From the NCBI GenBank assembly GCA_019634675.1, contig JAHCAX010000004.1, forward strand, positions 97,356 through 161,355: DNA of 64,000 bases, in the 5' to 3' direction. The notes beneath the pieces are model-generated. The model had not been told where the DNA came from and did not search any database. It saw only the letters and a list, made by a program, of their open reading frames with translations. Every line of letters begins with the position of its first letter. The stretch's first letter is position 1. The position numbers and the translations under genes were made by a program. This DNA comes from Acherontichlamydia pituitae (GTDB taxonomy: Bacteria; Chlamydiota; Chlamydiia; Chlamydiales; Rhabdochlamydiaceae). Below are positions 34,820 to 42,403 of this stretch, in pieces.

Positions 34820-35416
34820 ATGAAAAGAAAAATTCTATACTCACTTGTGACTGCCATGCTTACAACTCATCTTACCGCTACGGAATCCAACAACCAATGG
34901 ATTGAAGAATACATCGCAACAGTCCCCGATTTTCCAAAACCTGGGATCCAATTTAAGTGCTATCCTGATCTTTTAAAGAACCCTAAAGCCTTCCATCAGG
35001 CCATCAAAACGTTTGCAGATAGGTATCGGGATTACAGTCTGGATGCAATCGTCGGCCTTGATTCGAGAGGATTTATCTTCGGCACAGCCCTAGCCTATGA
35101 GATGAACCTTCCATTCGTCATGGTCCGCAAAGCGGGCAAACTTCCCCGCAAAGTCGAAAAGATCGATTATGAGCTTGAGTACGGCACAGCCTCGTTCGAG
35201 ATCGAAGTCGAAAGCATCAGCTCAGGAGACCGGGTCCTGATCATGGACGACCTTTTGGCAACGGGAGGAACAGCAAAAGCAGCAGCATCTTTGATCGAAC
35301 GCCTTGGCGGCCAAGTCGTCGAAGTCGCCTGCTTGATCGAACTGGAAGGACTGCATGGAAGGGAAAAGCTAGGATACCCGTTCTACTCCCTCGTCTCTAT
35401 CGAGGTCGATGAATAA
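34820..35416 (+). CDS. apt: Adenine phosphoribosyltransferase with N-terminal signal peptide
   Basis: The 198-residue protein has the complete APT fold: VPDFPKPGIQFK, VGLDSRGFIFG, VRKAGKLPRK and the PRPP loop RVLIMDDLLATGGTAKAA (138-155). APT turns adenine and PRPP into AMP. The first 20 residues (MKRKILYSLVTAMLTTHLTA) are an added signal peptide absent from cytosolic APT. Without it the length is normal. An exported APT would need PRPP outside the cytoplasm or act in the host, so location is a real puzzle. An exported adenosine deaminase is encoded 6 kb away. Confidence 0.85.
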   Translation: MKRKILYSLVTAMLTTHLTATESNNQWIEEYIATVPDFPKPGIQFKCYPDLLKNPKAFHQAIKTFADRYRDYSLDAIVGLDSRGFIFGTALAYEMNLPFVMVRKAGKLPRKVEKIDYELEYGTASFEIEVESISSGDRVLIMDDLLATGGTAKAAASLIERLGGQVVEVACLIELEGLHGREKLGYPFYSLVSIEVDE

Positions 35417-35431
35417 TCTGCTTTGGACAAG

Positions 35432-35451
35432 CGCCATAGAACCTTATGGCG
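35432..35451 (+). terminator. Short hairpin after apt, weak terminator
   Basis: CGCCATA/TATGGCG with a six-base loop is followed by TTTGAATCT. The T-run is short, so termination is tentative. Confidence 0.45.
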
Positions 35452-35482
35452 TTTGAATCTATCTCAGCAATATGCTTCTCTT

Positions 35483-35518
35483 GCCGAGTCGAAATTCACA
35501 AAACCTTACCAGGTGCAG
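35483..35518. repeat. Decayed end of the 7717-type element
   Basis: GCCGAGTCGAAATTCA-AAAACCT matches the right end of the element at 7717-7954 with a few changes. No partner end is seen nearby, so it is a solitary remnant. Confidence 0.6.
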
Positions 35519-35535
35519 CATATCCAAAACTTCGT

Positions 35536-36384
35536 TCAAGAAAGCATCTTTACAAATACGTTGAAAGCCTCAACGACAGCCTGTGGGTTTTCGATCCAAG
35601 GAAAGTGGCCTGCACCGGGGATTTCCTTCATGATGATGTTGCTGAGCTGGTACTCCTTTTTCTCTTTAAAATAGTGGATGGGGATGGCAATGTCCTTCTC
35701 GCCTGATAAGATAAGGGTTGGCATTTGCGGAACCCATTTTGCATGGTAGGTGGGATCAAAATGCTCTTCAGCCCATTGAAAGACTTCATAATTATAGGGA
35801 AGCTTGCTTAAGAACTCGATCCCTTTTTTCAACCCTTCTTGGGTAAAAAACATCCGTGGAGCGGCTGTCATGACGCATTCTCCTAGCAGCTCATTGGTCG
35901 GGTTCTGCCGATACTTTCTATCCGCTTCATCGGCCTCAGGGATGGGATGATCGACCAGTTTAGGCTCTAACTCATTTTGCCAAGCCATGTCCGGCGAAGT
36001 TGTTATCAAGACAAGGCCTGCCAGCTTCTCTTGAAGCTCTGGAATTGAAAGAGCAAACATCCCGCCTCGCGAATGGCCGACTAGGACCACATTCTCAAGC
36101 GCGCTTACTGCCTCGACGAGAGCTTCGGACCAATGGCTAAATCCTTCTTTGTTGTCCTGCATCGTATTCGAACCATCGCCAGGTAGGTCAAGCCGCCATG
36201 TGTTTCCTGGCAGTTCCAGGATCTCCAACAAGGGCAATAAAGACTCAGAGCCAAGTCCTGGCCCTCCAGGCAGAAAAAGCCAGTGGAACCTGCCATGGGA
36301 TGAAGTGCGGACCAGTTGCAGCCGCGCACCGGAACGGGTCCAGAGCGCTCTGTTTTTAGAATCTATTGTGTTCATTTTAATCAT
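35536..36384 (-). CDS. Alpha/beta hydrolase, prolyl iminopeptidase-like
   Basis: From ATG 36384 the 282 residues form an alpha/beta hydrolase: FLPGGPGLGSES (oxyanion loop, GGPG as in proline iminopeptidases), nucleophile elbow VGHSRGGMF, an acid in LSGEKDIAIP and a histidine in IPGAGHFPW. It is cytosolic, without a signal. Its start overlaps the cupin stop codon (ATGATTAA), so the two are translationally coupled; a Met at 36375 is also possible. An ORF start at 36489 lies inside the cupin gene and is rejected. Substrate is unknown. Confidence 0.75.
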   Translation of the reverse strand: MIKMNTIDSKNRALWTRSGARLQLVRTSSHGRFHWLFLPGGPGLGSESLLPLLEILELPGNTWRLDLPGDGSNTMQDNKEGFSHWSEALVEAVSALENVVLVGHSRGGMFALSIPELQEKLAGLVLITTSPDMAWQNELEPKLVDHPIPEADEADRKYRQNPTNELLGECVMTAAPRMFFTQEGLKKGIEFLSKLPYNYEVFQWAEEHFDPTYHAKWVPQMPTLILSGEKDIAIPIHYFKEKKEYQLSNIIMKEIPGAGHFPWIENPQAVVEAFNVFVKMLS

Positions 36385-36862
36385 TGGGCTGATCTGATTT
36401 TTTTGCGTAGGCAGCTCCGCTTGGAATATCAGTGCTGGAGTAGAAGCTGATGAGCTTGAGCTCTTTGTCTTTTCCAAGGTTGATGACATTGTGGTTTGTT
36501 CCTTCAGGAATAAAGATCAGGTCCCCTTCTTTGACTTGGGTCTCTTTCCCGTTCAGCACAGCCTTTCCTTTTCCTTGAACAATCAAGATCACTTGATCAA
36601 AAGAATGGACTTCAGCTCCGATCTCATTGTTAGGATTTGTCGCAGGCGAGACGTTCATGTAGACAATCTGTTCGCTTTTTCCTGTGACGGCTGCCGTTTT
36701 CCAATTGCTGTTTTTTTGAGCTTCTTTGACAACCTTTTCAATGACTACAGGTTGAATGCTTGAACCTGCAGCATCTTGATCTGCAGCCGCAAGCGATGCG
36801 GTTGCTAGAAAAGCTGTCGAAAACAAGATCGATCTGATTTTCATTTCATGCTTCTTAAACAT
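36377..36862 (-). CDS. Exported cupin-domain protein
   Basis: The 161-residue protein carries a signal peptide (MFKKHEMKIRSILFSTAFLATASLA) and a single cupin: EVHSFDQVILIVQGKGKAVLNG (first motif, one histidine), GDLIFIPEGTNHNVIN (second motif, histidine). Such beta barrels bind metal and sugars or act as oxygenases or isomerases. The start has GGAG five bases upstream. The stop codon overlaps the start of the downstream hydrolase. Function is open. Confidence 0.75.
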   Translation of the reverse strand: MFKKHEMKIRSILFSTAFLATASLAAADQDAAGSSIQPVVIEKVVKEAQKNSNWKTAAVTGKSEQIVYMNVSPATNPNNEIGAEVHSFDQVILIVQGKGKAVLNGKETQVKEGDLIFIPEGTNHNVINLGKDKELKLISFYSSTDIPSGAAYAKKSDQPND

Positions 36863-36963
36863 GTTTTCTCCTATTTGGGTATATAGTATGCGTTGAACGT
36901 AAAATAGAATTAAAGGATAATTTTTGTCGATGAAGACAGATCAAAAATCCCTGCTGGTGTACT

Positions 36964-37944
36964 ATGAAGCCTTTACGATTGCTATTATTGCCTTTATTCT
37001 GCGCGGCCAACTTATTAACTTCAGCGGATACAATGAAAAATCCCCCTTCCGAAGATAGACTGCCTGACGGAATCTACGCCGCTGCGCTTACTCCGATGCA
37101 TGCCGACCTATCGTGCAATACCCAAGAGCTTAGCATGCATTGCCTCGATCTGCTGCAACGCGGATGCCAAGGCGTCGTCCTCTTCGGCACGACAGGAGAA
37201 GGGCCCTCTTTTTCTCTCCAAGAACGGCTAGCTGTAACGGCGACGCTCATTGAAAATGGGGTTCCTCCGCAAAAGATCATTTTGGGAAACGGGGGATCGA
37301 ACATCCCTGAAACTGTCGAACTGGCTAAGGCATGCTTGAAGCATGGGTGCCTCGCCCTGCTGGCATCGCCTCCCCCCTTTTTCAAAAATGTCCCTGAAGA
37401 GGGAGTGATCGCATTTTATCAAGAGATTATCCGGAAGGTCGACGATCCTAATTTACGGATCATCCTGTACCATATTCCGCAGTTTACTGGGGTCCCCATT
37501 ACCCTGCGGACCATTCAAGCATTGCGCGAGGAGTTTCCTGAAACGGTGATCGGGATCAAGGAAAGCGAAGGCAATTTGCCATTTGCCAAACAGGTGATCG
37601 CAACACTGCCAGGCTTTAAAGTCTTTGTAGGCAGCGAGGAGCAGATCATCGAGGCTGTCCATGAAGGAGGCTCGGGGGCTATTTGCGGGCTTGCCAACCT
37701 CTACCCGGAACTCATTTGTTCCTTGTTCAACTCGGGAAAACAGGGCCTCTTGGAAAATCCTCAGGAGCTCACCCATTTTTTTGCATCGATGAAGGGCTAT
37801 CCGTTCATCCCCGCTTTTAAAGCGGTGATGGAATGGACAATAGGAGATGGCTGGCATGACGTCAGACCTCCGCTTGTCCCTTTAAGCGCTCAACAGAAGG
37901 AAGCGTTTATTTCAAAGTTGAACGATTATACTGCGCGCGGGTAA
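36964..37944 (+). CDS. Exported DapA-family aldolase/lyase
   Basis: The 326-residue protein has a signal peptide (about 1-21, LLTSA) and then a full DapA-type barrel. GTTGEGPSFS (75-84) binds the pyruvate carboxylate, Tyr169 is in ILYHIPQFTG and the Schiff-base Lys199 is in VIGIKESEGN. The family includes dihydrodipicolinate synthase, N-acetylneuraminate lyase and KDG aldolase. Export makes lysine biosynthesis unlikely; sialic acid or sugar-acid cleavage is possible. The stop codon lies in the first bases of the inverted-repeat element at 37942. Confidence 0.78.
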   Translation: MKPLRLLLLPLFCAANLLTSADTMKNPPSEDRLPDGIYAAALTPMHADLSCNTQELSMHCLDLLQRGCQGVVLFGTTGEGPSFSLQERLAVTATLIENGVPPQKIILGNGGSNIPETVELAKACLKHGCLALLASPPPFFKNVPEEGVIAFYQEIIRKVDDPNLRIILYHIPQFTGVPITLRTIQALREEFPETVIGIKESEGNLPFAKQVIATLPGFKVFVGSEEQIIEAVHEGGSGAICGLANLYPELICSLFNSGKQGLLENPQELTHFFASMKGYPFIPAFKAVMEWTIGDGWHDVRPPLVPLSAQQKEAFISKLNDYTARG

Positions 37945-38085
37945 AAAGTTAAAATTATGCCAAGAAGGCGCCCTGAATTTGAGCCAGGTTTACCGACGCC
38001 GAAACAGCTCAACTTGAATAAGTTGGGCGATGCAGGCGGGTCTCAAATTCAGTGGCTGCTGACGCTGGCAGAAATTAACTTTTTA
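37942..38085. repeat. Inverted-repeat element, copy C, between convergent genes
   Basis: The ends are TAAAAAGTTAA and its complement, followed by TGCCA. Inside, CTGAATTTGAG pairs with CTCAAATTCAG around a core like that of copies A and B: GCCGAAACAG, a 22-nt hairpin (38007-38028), then GATGCAGGCGGG. The terminal TAA on each strand is the stop codon of the adjoining gene, dapA-like on the left and the 38083 gene on the right. Confidence 0.75.
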
Positions 38086-38898
38086 TTCGCGTGCAGTATG
38101 TGCTCCTCGAGCATCCTCATAGATCCAACGGGCGATCGAATCAAGGGTGATCGCTGCGGCGGCAGGATGGCTGGAAGGATCGACTCCCTTGCCGACCATA
38201 TCGAAGAGGAACGGATCGGGAAGATTGCTCTTGATCACGGCAAACTGGTACCCGCAGAAGGGTTGGTCCGATACGAACAGAGCTGTGCAAGGCTCCGGGG
38301 ATTCTTTGACCCAAGCGATGATCGTATCTGCCGTATTGGGCCTCTCGCTGCCTTTCATCGGCACTTCGATAAAACTGACGGACAAGCACCGCATTTCTTC
38401 GGGCAAATCAGCCTCGTCCCATAGGATATGCGCGGCTTCCGATTCATTGGCGCATCTGCCAATCAGTCCATCTGCGCGAGGATCCAATGGCCTCATCCCC
38501 GTCAACCAAACAATCTCGCTAAAACGGACTCCCTGGTTCCAAAGGTCTTTAAGAAAATCAAGCCGCATCTGCATCCGGGAAGTGGTCGCTCCCAAGATGA
38601 GAGCCTTGTCGTAAGCTGCACGGGAAGGCCTCCAGTCGGAAAACAGTCCCTGCTCTGCAGCCCACGTCAAAACATATTGCCGGTTTTCCGCTATGATCTC
38701 GCTCATCTCCCACCGCTCATTGCCGGGTTTTCGGAGCCACTGCCTTTGCGTTTGCTCGATCAGGTCCTGCTCTTCAGAAATGCCAAGGGTGCTAGCAAGC
38801 TGCTGCAAGGAGGAAGGATCGATTGTCCGATCGAGCAGCGGGTCTGCAAAAGCGAACTGGGACGCGCAAACGACTGTTGCAATGAGCCATTTTAACAT
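38083..38898 (-). CDS. Exported protein, weak DUF218/YdcF resemblance
   Basis: The 271 residues start at ATG 38898, which has GAGGAG upstream (a more distal Met at 38934 is less likely). A signal peptide (MLKWLIATVVCASQFAFA) is followed by a domain with ALILGATTSRMQMRL, EIVWLTGMRPLD, NESEAA and NTADTIIAW. Spacing recalls DUF218/SanA proteins of envelope metabolism, but this is weak. No catalytic motif is certain. Its stop codon is supplied by repeat element C. Confidence 0.5.
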   Translation of the reverse strand: MLKWLIATVVCASQFAFADPLLDRTIDPSSLQQLASTLGISEEQDLIEQTQRQWLRKPGNERWEMSEIIAENRQYVLTWAAEQGLFSDWRPSRAAYDKALILGATTSRMQMRLDFLKDLWNQGVRFSEIVWLTGMRPLDPRADGLIGRCANESEAAHILWDEADLPEEMRCLSVSFIEVPMKGSERPNTADTIIAWVKESPEPCTALFVSDQPFCGYQFAVIKSNLPDPFLFDMVGKGVDPSSHPAAAAITLDSIARWIYEDARGAHTARE

Positions 38899-38989
38899 TT
38901 GAACTTCTCCTCTTTTACTCATAAAGGTTAGCAAAGGAGCTTTTTTTTCAAAAGCCGTCTATGTTAAATTAAATCTTTTAGAGGCAGCC

Positions 38990-39829
38990 ATGAAAATTGC
39001 ATCCCTTCAGTACCAATACGACTTCCCGAAAGATTTTGAAACATACCGCTCAAAGATCGAAAAAATGGTCGAGTTCCATGCGGCGCAAGGGATCGACCTC
39101 CTCCTTTTTCCCGAATATGCAGGACTGGAAATGCTCTCCTTTGCGACTCTGGAACAGCTCGATAACTATCTGCCTGCCTACCTGAAGATGTTCGAAGAGT
39201 TAAGCCTTAAGCACCGGATGCTGATCTGCAATGGGACCCACGTTGTGAAGACCGCTGATGGGATGTTCAACCGCTCCTTTTTGTTTGCTCCCGGAAAAAA
39301 GCCTGTCTTTCAAGACAAGTGCGTTATCACCCCTTTCGAAGCGGAAGAAGGGGTGGTCACTGCTGGGAACTGCATGAGGCTATTTGAAACGGACCTTGGC
39401 AAAATCGGGATTTGCATCTGCTACGACTCTGAGTTTCCTCCATTGGTCAGGAAACTTATCGATGCCGGCGCAGAACTGATCCTTGTCCCCTCCTATACGT
39501 CCACGATGCACGGATATTACAGGGTATTCCTCAGCTGCCGCGCAAGGGCGCTGGAAAACCAATGCTACGTGGTCCAATCGGCTATCGTCGGACAGACTGA
39601 TATCGAAATGGCCTATGGGGCATCTGCAATCTGCTCTCCTGTCGATAATGGATTTCCGGAGGACGGTTTGATTGCTGTGGGAACTTTAAACCGGGCGGAG
39701 AGCGTGAAGGCAGAGATCGATCTGGCCAGATTAAAGATGGTGCGCAGCTCAGGGCAGACGAAAAATTTTGCTGATTCCCAACTGCTGTCCCAGCGATCGA
39801 TCTCTTTTGAACTACTTGACCTGAGATAG
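38990..39829 (+). CDS. Carbon-nitrogen hydrolase (nitrilase superfamily)
   Basis: The 279-residue cytosolic protein has the Glu-Lys-Cys triad of the family: Glu42 in LLFPEYAGLE, Lys110 in FQDKCVITPFE and Cys144 in GICICYDSEFP. Family members hydrolyse amides or nitriles, for example omega-amidases and N-carbamoyl amidases. The ASAICSPVDNGFP region fits the substrate side. Ribosome site AGAGGCAG precedes the ATG. It overlaps the NTF2-like gene on the other strand by 18 bases. Confidence 0.85.
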   Translation: MKIASLQYQYDFPKDFETYRSKIEKMVEFHAAQGIDLLLFPEYAGLEMLSFATLEQLDNYLPAYLKMFEELSLKHRMLICNGTHVVKTADGMFNRSFLFAPGKKPVFQDKCVITPFEAEEGVVTAGNCMRLFETDLGKIGICICYDSEFPPLVRKLIDAGAELILVPSYTSTMHGYYRVFLSCRARALENQCYVVQSAIVGQTDIEMAYGASAICSPVDNGFPEDGLIAVGTLNRAESVKAEIDLARLKMVRSSGQTKNFADSQLLSQRSISFELLDLR

Positions 39830-40216
39830 CCAGTCGCTCAAATTGTAGTAGTTCGTCACGCGCGCAATTTTATTGTTCTTCAACTCGAAGAATGCACCGC
39901 AGCGCAGACGGTATTGCTGCCCTTTTGCTTCCGGCAGTCCGGTGTCTGTGGAAAGATATTTGCCTACAATGAAAAACTCGGCCGATGCGCGGGTACCTTC
40001 TTCATTTGCCAAAATGACCAGGTCCTCAGCCTTTTCTTTGTAATGCTGGTTCATCCGGTCCATAAACTGAGAAAATTCTTTTTTGCCAATTTCTTGACCT
40101 CCCTGATTGATCTCGTGCACAACTTTTTCATCAAGAAGGTTAAAAAAATCTTCCATTAATCCTGCGTTGAATGCAGCATAGTACTTTTTAATCGTTTCAA
40201 TAGCTTGAGCTTTCAT
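39812..40216 (-). CDS. NTF2-like/SnoaL-type protein
   Basis: The 134-residue protein from ATG 40216 has the nuclear-transport-factor-2-like cone: IKKYYAAFNAGLMEDFFNLL, VVHEINQGG, a long helix and strands RLRCGAFFELKNNKIARVTNYYN. Members are isomerases, hydrolases or ligand-binding proteins. AGGTAGGACG lies just upstream, supporting this start over 40243. The gene is divergent from a GNAT gene with only 26 bases between start codons, so promoters overlap the coding ends. Confidence 0.75.
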   Translation of the reverse strand: MKAQAIETIKKYYAAFNAGLMEDFFNLLDEKVVHEINQGGQEIGKKEFSQFMDRMNQHYKEKAEDLVILANEEGTRASAEFFIVGKYLSTDTGLPEAKGQQYRLRCGAFFELKNNKIARVTNYYNLSDWLSQVK

Positions 40217-40242
40217 CGTCCTACCTTTAGGTGAGTGATACA

Positions 40243-40839
40243 ATGCAGAATAACATCAAAATCGTTTCCTTCACAGATGAAAAAATGCAGACTCTGATCC
40301 CTCAGATCGCACAGCTGCGCATCGAGGTCTTTAAAGAGTATCCTTTTCTCTACATCGGAGATTACGAATATGAAAAAAAATATCTGCAGAAGTTTGCCAC
40401 AATGAAGGATGCGATCGTCGTTGCCGCATTCGATAACAGCATTCCGATCGGCATGTCTACCGGGTATCCCTTTAATTATGAAGCTGACGGTTTAAAACAG
40501 GTTTTCCTCTCTAACAATCGCAATCCTTCCGACTACTTTTGCTTTGGTGAATCGGTCCTGCGCAAAACGTACCGGGGACAAGGGATTGGAAAAATATTTT
40601 GCAATGAACGGGAGTCCCACGTCAGAAAATTAGAAAAATACCGTTATATCTGCTTTTACACTTCGATGCGGCCGTTCGACGATCCGAGAAGGCCTGCCGA
40701 CTATCGGCCGCTCGCTCCGTTCTGGCAAAGCCGCGGATTTAAAGAACATCCGGAACTGATCGGCACCGTTTCCTATCAAGAGATCGGAGAGGATTCTGAA
40801 TCGCCGAAAAAGATGATCTTCTGGATCAAAGAGCTCTAA
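40243..40839 (+). CDS. GNAT-family N-acetyltransferase
   Basis: The 198-residue protein carries the acetyl-CoA motif VLRKTYRGQGIGKIF and a second half with YICFYTSMRPFDDPRR and PLAPFWQSRGFKEHP. GNAT enzymes acetylate small molecules, peptides or proteins. ATG 40243 has AGGTGAG at the right distance; GTG 40231 in the same frame lacks one. It is divergent from the NTF2-like gene. Target unknown. Confidence 0.8.
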   Translation: MQNNIKIVSFTDEKMQTLIPQIAQLRIEVFKEYPFLYIGDYEYEKKYLQKFATMKDAIVVAAFDNSIPIGMSTGYPFNYEADGLKQVFLSNNRNPSDYFCFGESVLRKTYRGQGIGKIFCNERESHVRKLEKYRYICFYTSMRPFDDPRRPADYRPLAPFWQSRGFKEHPELIGTVSYQEIGEDSESPKKMIFWIKEL

Positions 40840-40952
40840 AGCTCTTTCATCCTGGCCATCCTACTATCCTGTTAAATTCTCTTCTTTTTCAATGGATCTC
40901 TTGCATAACCCACTTTGGCTGGAAAAATCGGAGATTTTTTCACGGGTTTTTA

Positions 40953-41120
40953 GAAGCTGTCCTAAAACCTCGTCTATAGGGATTTGAGAGCCTTTTTGAT
41001 AAACTTTGACGGGCCTTGCATTCTGGTGACAAGGGCATATGTTTACATATGTCTGAGGAGCCAGACGTCAAAGATCGCAAAAGGATCCAAAGACCGATGG
41101 CATGGTTTTAGGACAGCTTC
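40953..41120. repeat. Nested element D (168 bp)
   Basis: The tips are GAAGCTGTCCTAAAACC and the exact complement. Inside, CTTTGACG pairs with CGTCAAAG around a CATATG-TTTA-CATATG hairpin. It is flanked by TTA on both sides, consistent with a target duplication. Confidence 0.75.
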
Positions 41121-41123
41121 TTA

Positions 41124-41296
41124 GAAGCTGTTTTATAACTAGACTTTTTAGGGATTTGAGAGGCTTTCCGATGAACTTTCGTAAGGCCTTAGCCGTTCAG
41201 GCGACGAACTCATGTGTAAGCACATGGGTGAGAAGCCTGATACGAAAGATCGCGAAAAGACTCCAAAGACCGAAAGTGGAGTTATAAAACAGCTTC
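41124..41296. repeat. Nested element E (173 bp), relative of D
   Basis: The tips are GAAGCTGTTTTATAAC and the exact complement. CTTTCGTA pairs with TACGAAAG around a CATGTG-TAAG-CACATG hairpin. It shares the layout and flank motifs (GATTTGAGAG, AAAGATCGC) with D, while stems and tips differ in compensating pairs. Confidence 0.75.
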
Positions 41297-41406
41297 TTAG
41301 AAACTGTTTACAGTTTCGGATCTCCTGAATGAATCGGCGAGAGAGTGGGATAAAAACCTGTGAAAAAAGAACGACTTTGCCAGGCGAATGGGGATATCCA
41401 AGAGAA

Positions 41407-42390
41407 CTAACTCTTCAAGGCGTACTCGAAAGCTCTCTTGTTCGCCTCTGTGATCTCTTCTAGGGACAGCCCGCCAAAACGGTGGGCCCTCCAGAGCTCA
41501 TCCGACAAGGAAACTGAGAACAGCAAAGGATCGTCCGTGCAAAAAATGACAGGATGGCCATGCCGCAACATGTAGATGCCTGGATGCTCATGCAAATCCT
41601 GAACCATTTGGACGAGGACGCTGCTGGTCAAACAGACCTCCAGAGGGATCTTCTTTTGTAGGATCCAGGCTTTAGCTTCCGGAATAAGATGGACCCCATG
41701 ACCAATCCGTTCCGGCTGCAGCAGCTCCAACAATAGCAACTGGTCCTGCTCTCTTGGGTCCTCTCCCATGTGCACAATAAAAGGAATTCCAGCAGCCTTA
41801 GCCCGCACAAGCTCTTCCTGAATTGCCTGGACATTTCCAATCGTGGAATCGCCGGAAAGATCGATTCCTGCGACTCCCCTGTTTTGGTACTTAATCGCCA
41901 AATCAATTGTCTTTCGAGCGCTTGCCAACGAAGAGTTCCTCTGAAGGCTTAAGAGCACTTTTGCGGTGAAGCGATCAGATTTTTCCGCTTCTATTCCAGC
42001 TAAGACAGCCTGCAAATAGGACTCAACACCGCCGCCTAGATCTTTTAGACCAGTGCGGATTTCCACATAGGCAACATTGTCCGCTTTGAGCTCTTTGCAA
42101 AGAACCTCGACACCCTTTTGCACCTTGGTTTCCGTATCCACAAGCTGGCGGACGATCTCAAAAACCGTGAATACCTCATTATAAGCGACCCGATTGGAAA
42201 CAGAAGAAAGGGCGTTTTCCAAAGTTTCCCTTTGCTCGTTGGAAGCAAGAGAAAAAAGATAACTTTTGGGATAAGCTCCCCCCAAATGCAAATGGAGCTC
42301 TGCTTTGGGAAGCTCGCGAAAAAAGGGATCTGCATGAGCAGCCAAAAAACTGTGCAGCAACATTATCAATCCTAATAACCTCTGTTTCAT
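41407..42390 (-). CDS. Exported adenosine deaminase
   Basis: The 327 residues start at ATG 42390 (AAGG upstream; an in-frame start at 42468 lies inside the MOMP gene and is rejected). A signal peptide (MKQRLLGLIMLLHSFLAAHA) precedes a complete adenosine/adenine deaminase core: ELHLHLGG with zinc ligands H33 and H35, IVHMGEDPRE with the catalytic glutamate, RIGHGVHL, and the metal aspartates in FCTDDPLLF. The family converts adenosine to inosine. It is the last gene after three MOMP-like genes, 13 bases downstream, so porins and enzyme are likely one transcript for extracytoplasmic purine use. Confidence 0.82.
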   Translation of the reverse strand: MKQRLLGLIMLLHSFLAAHADPFFRELPKAELHLHLGGAYPKSYLFSLASNEQRETLENALSSVSNRVAYNEVFTVFEIVRQLVDTETKVQKGVEVLCKELKADNVAYVEIRTGLKDLGGGVESYLQAVLAGIEAEKSDRFTAKVLLSLQRNSSLASARKTIDLAIKYQNRGVAGIDLSGDSTIGNVQAIQEELVRAKAAGIPFIVHMGEDPREQDQLLLLELLQPERIGHGVHLIPEAKAWILQKKIPLEVCLTSSVLVQMVQDLHEHPGIYMLRHGHPVIFCTDDPLLFSVSLSDELWRAHRFGGLSLEEITEANKRAFEYALKS

Positions 42391-42403
42391 TGGTACCTTT
42401 AAT

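Larger units (their letters stand above)
40910..41402. repeat. Composite of three nested inverted-repeat elements (R2 interrupted by D and E)
   Basis: The outer ends and inner arms match R1 at 12157-12312 (CTTGCATAACCC tips, AAATCGGAGAT, TAAAAACCTGTGA). Two smaller elements at 40953-41120 and 41124-41296 sit in its central hairpin, each bounded by TTA at 40950-40952, 41121-41123 and 41297-41299. This fills nearly all of the 567-base gap between the GNAT and adenosine deaminase genes. Its right end is four bases from the deaminase stop codon. Confidence 0.8.

Noticed and set aside
37957..38424. 155-codon frame starting in repeat element C
   Set aside because: It runs through the inverted-repeat element and then antisense to the 38083 gene; no independent support.
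41102..41287. 61-codon frame in the nested elements
   Set aside because: It lies wholly inside hairpin elements D and E and is not protein-like.
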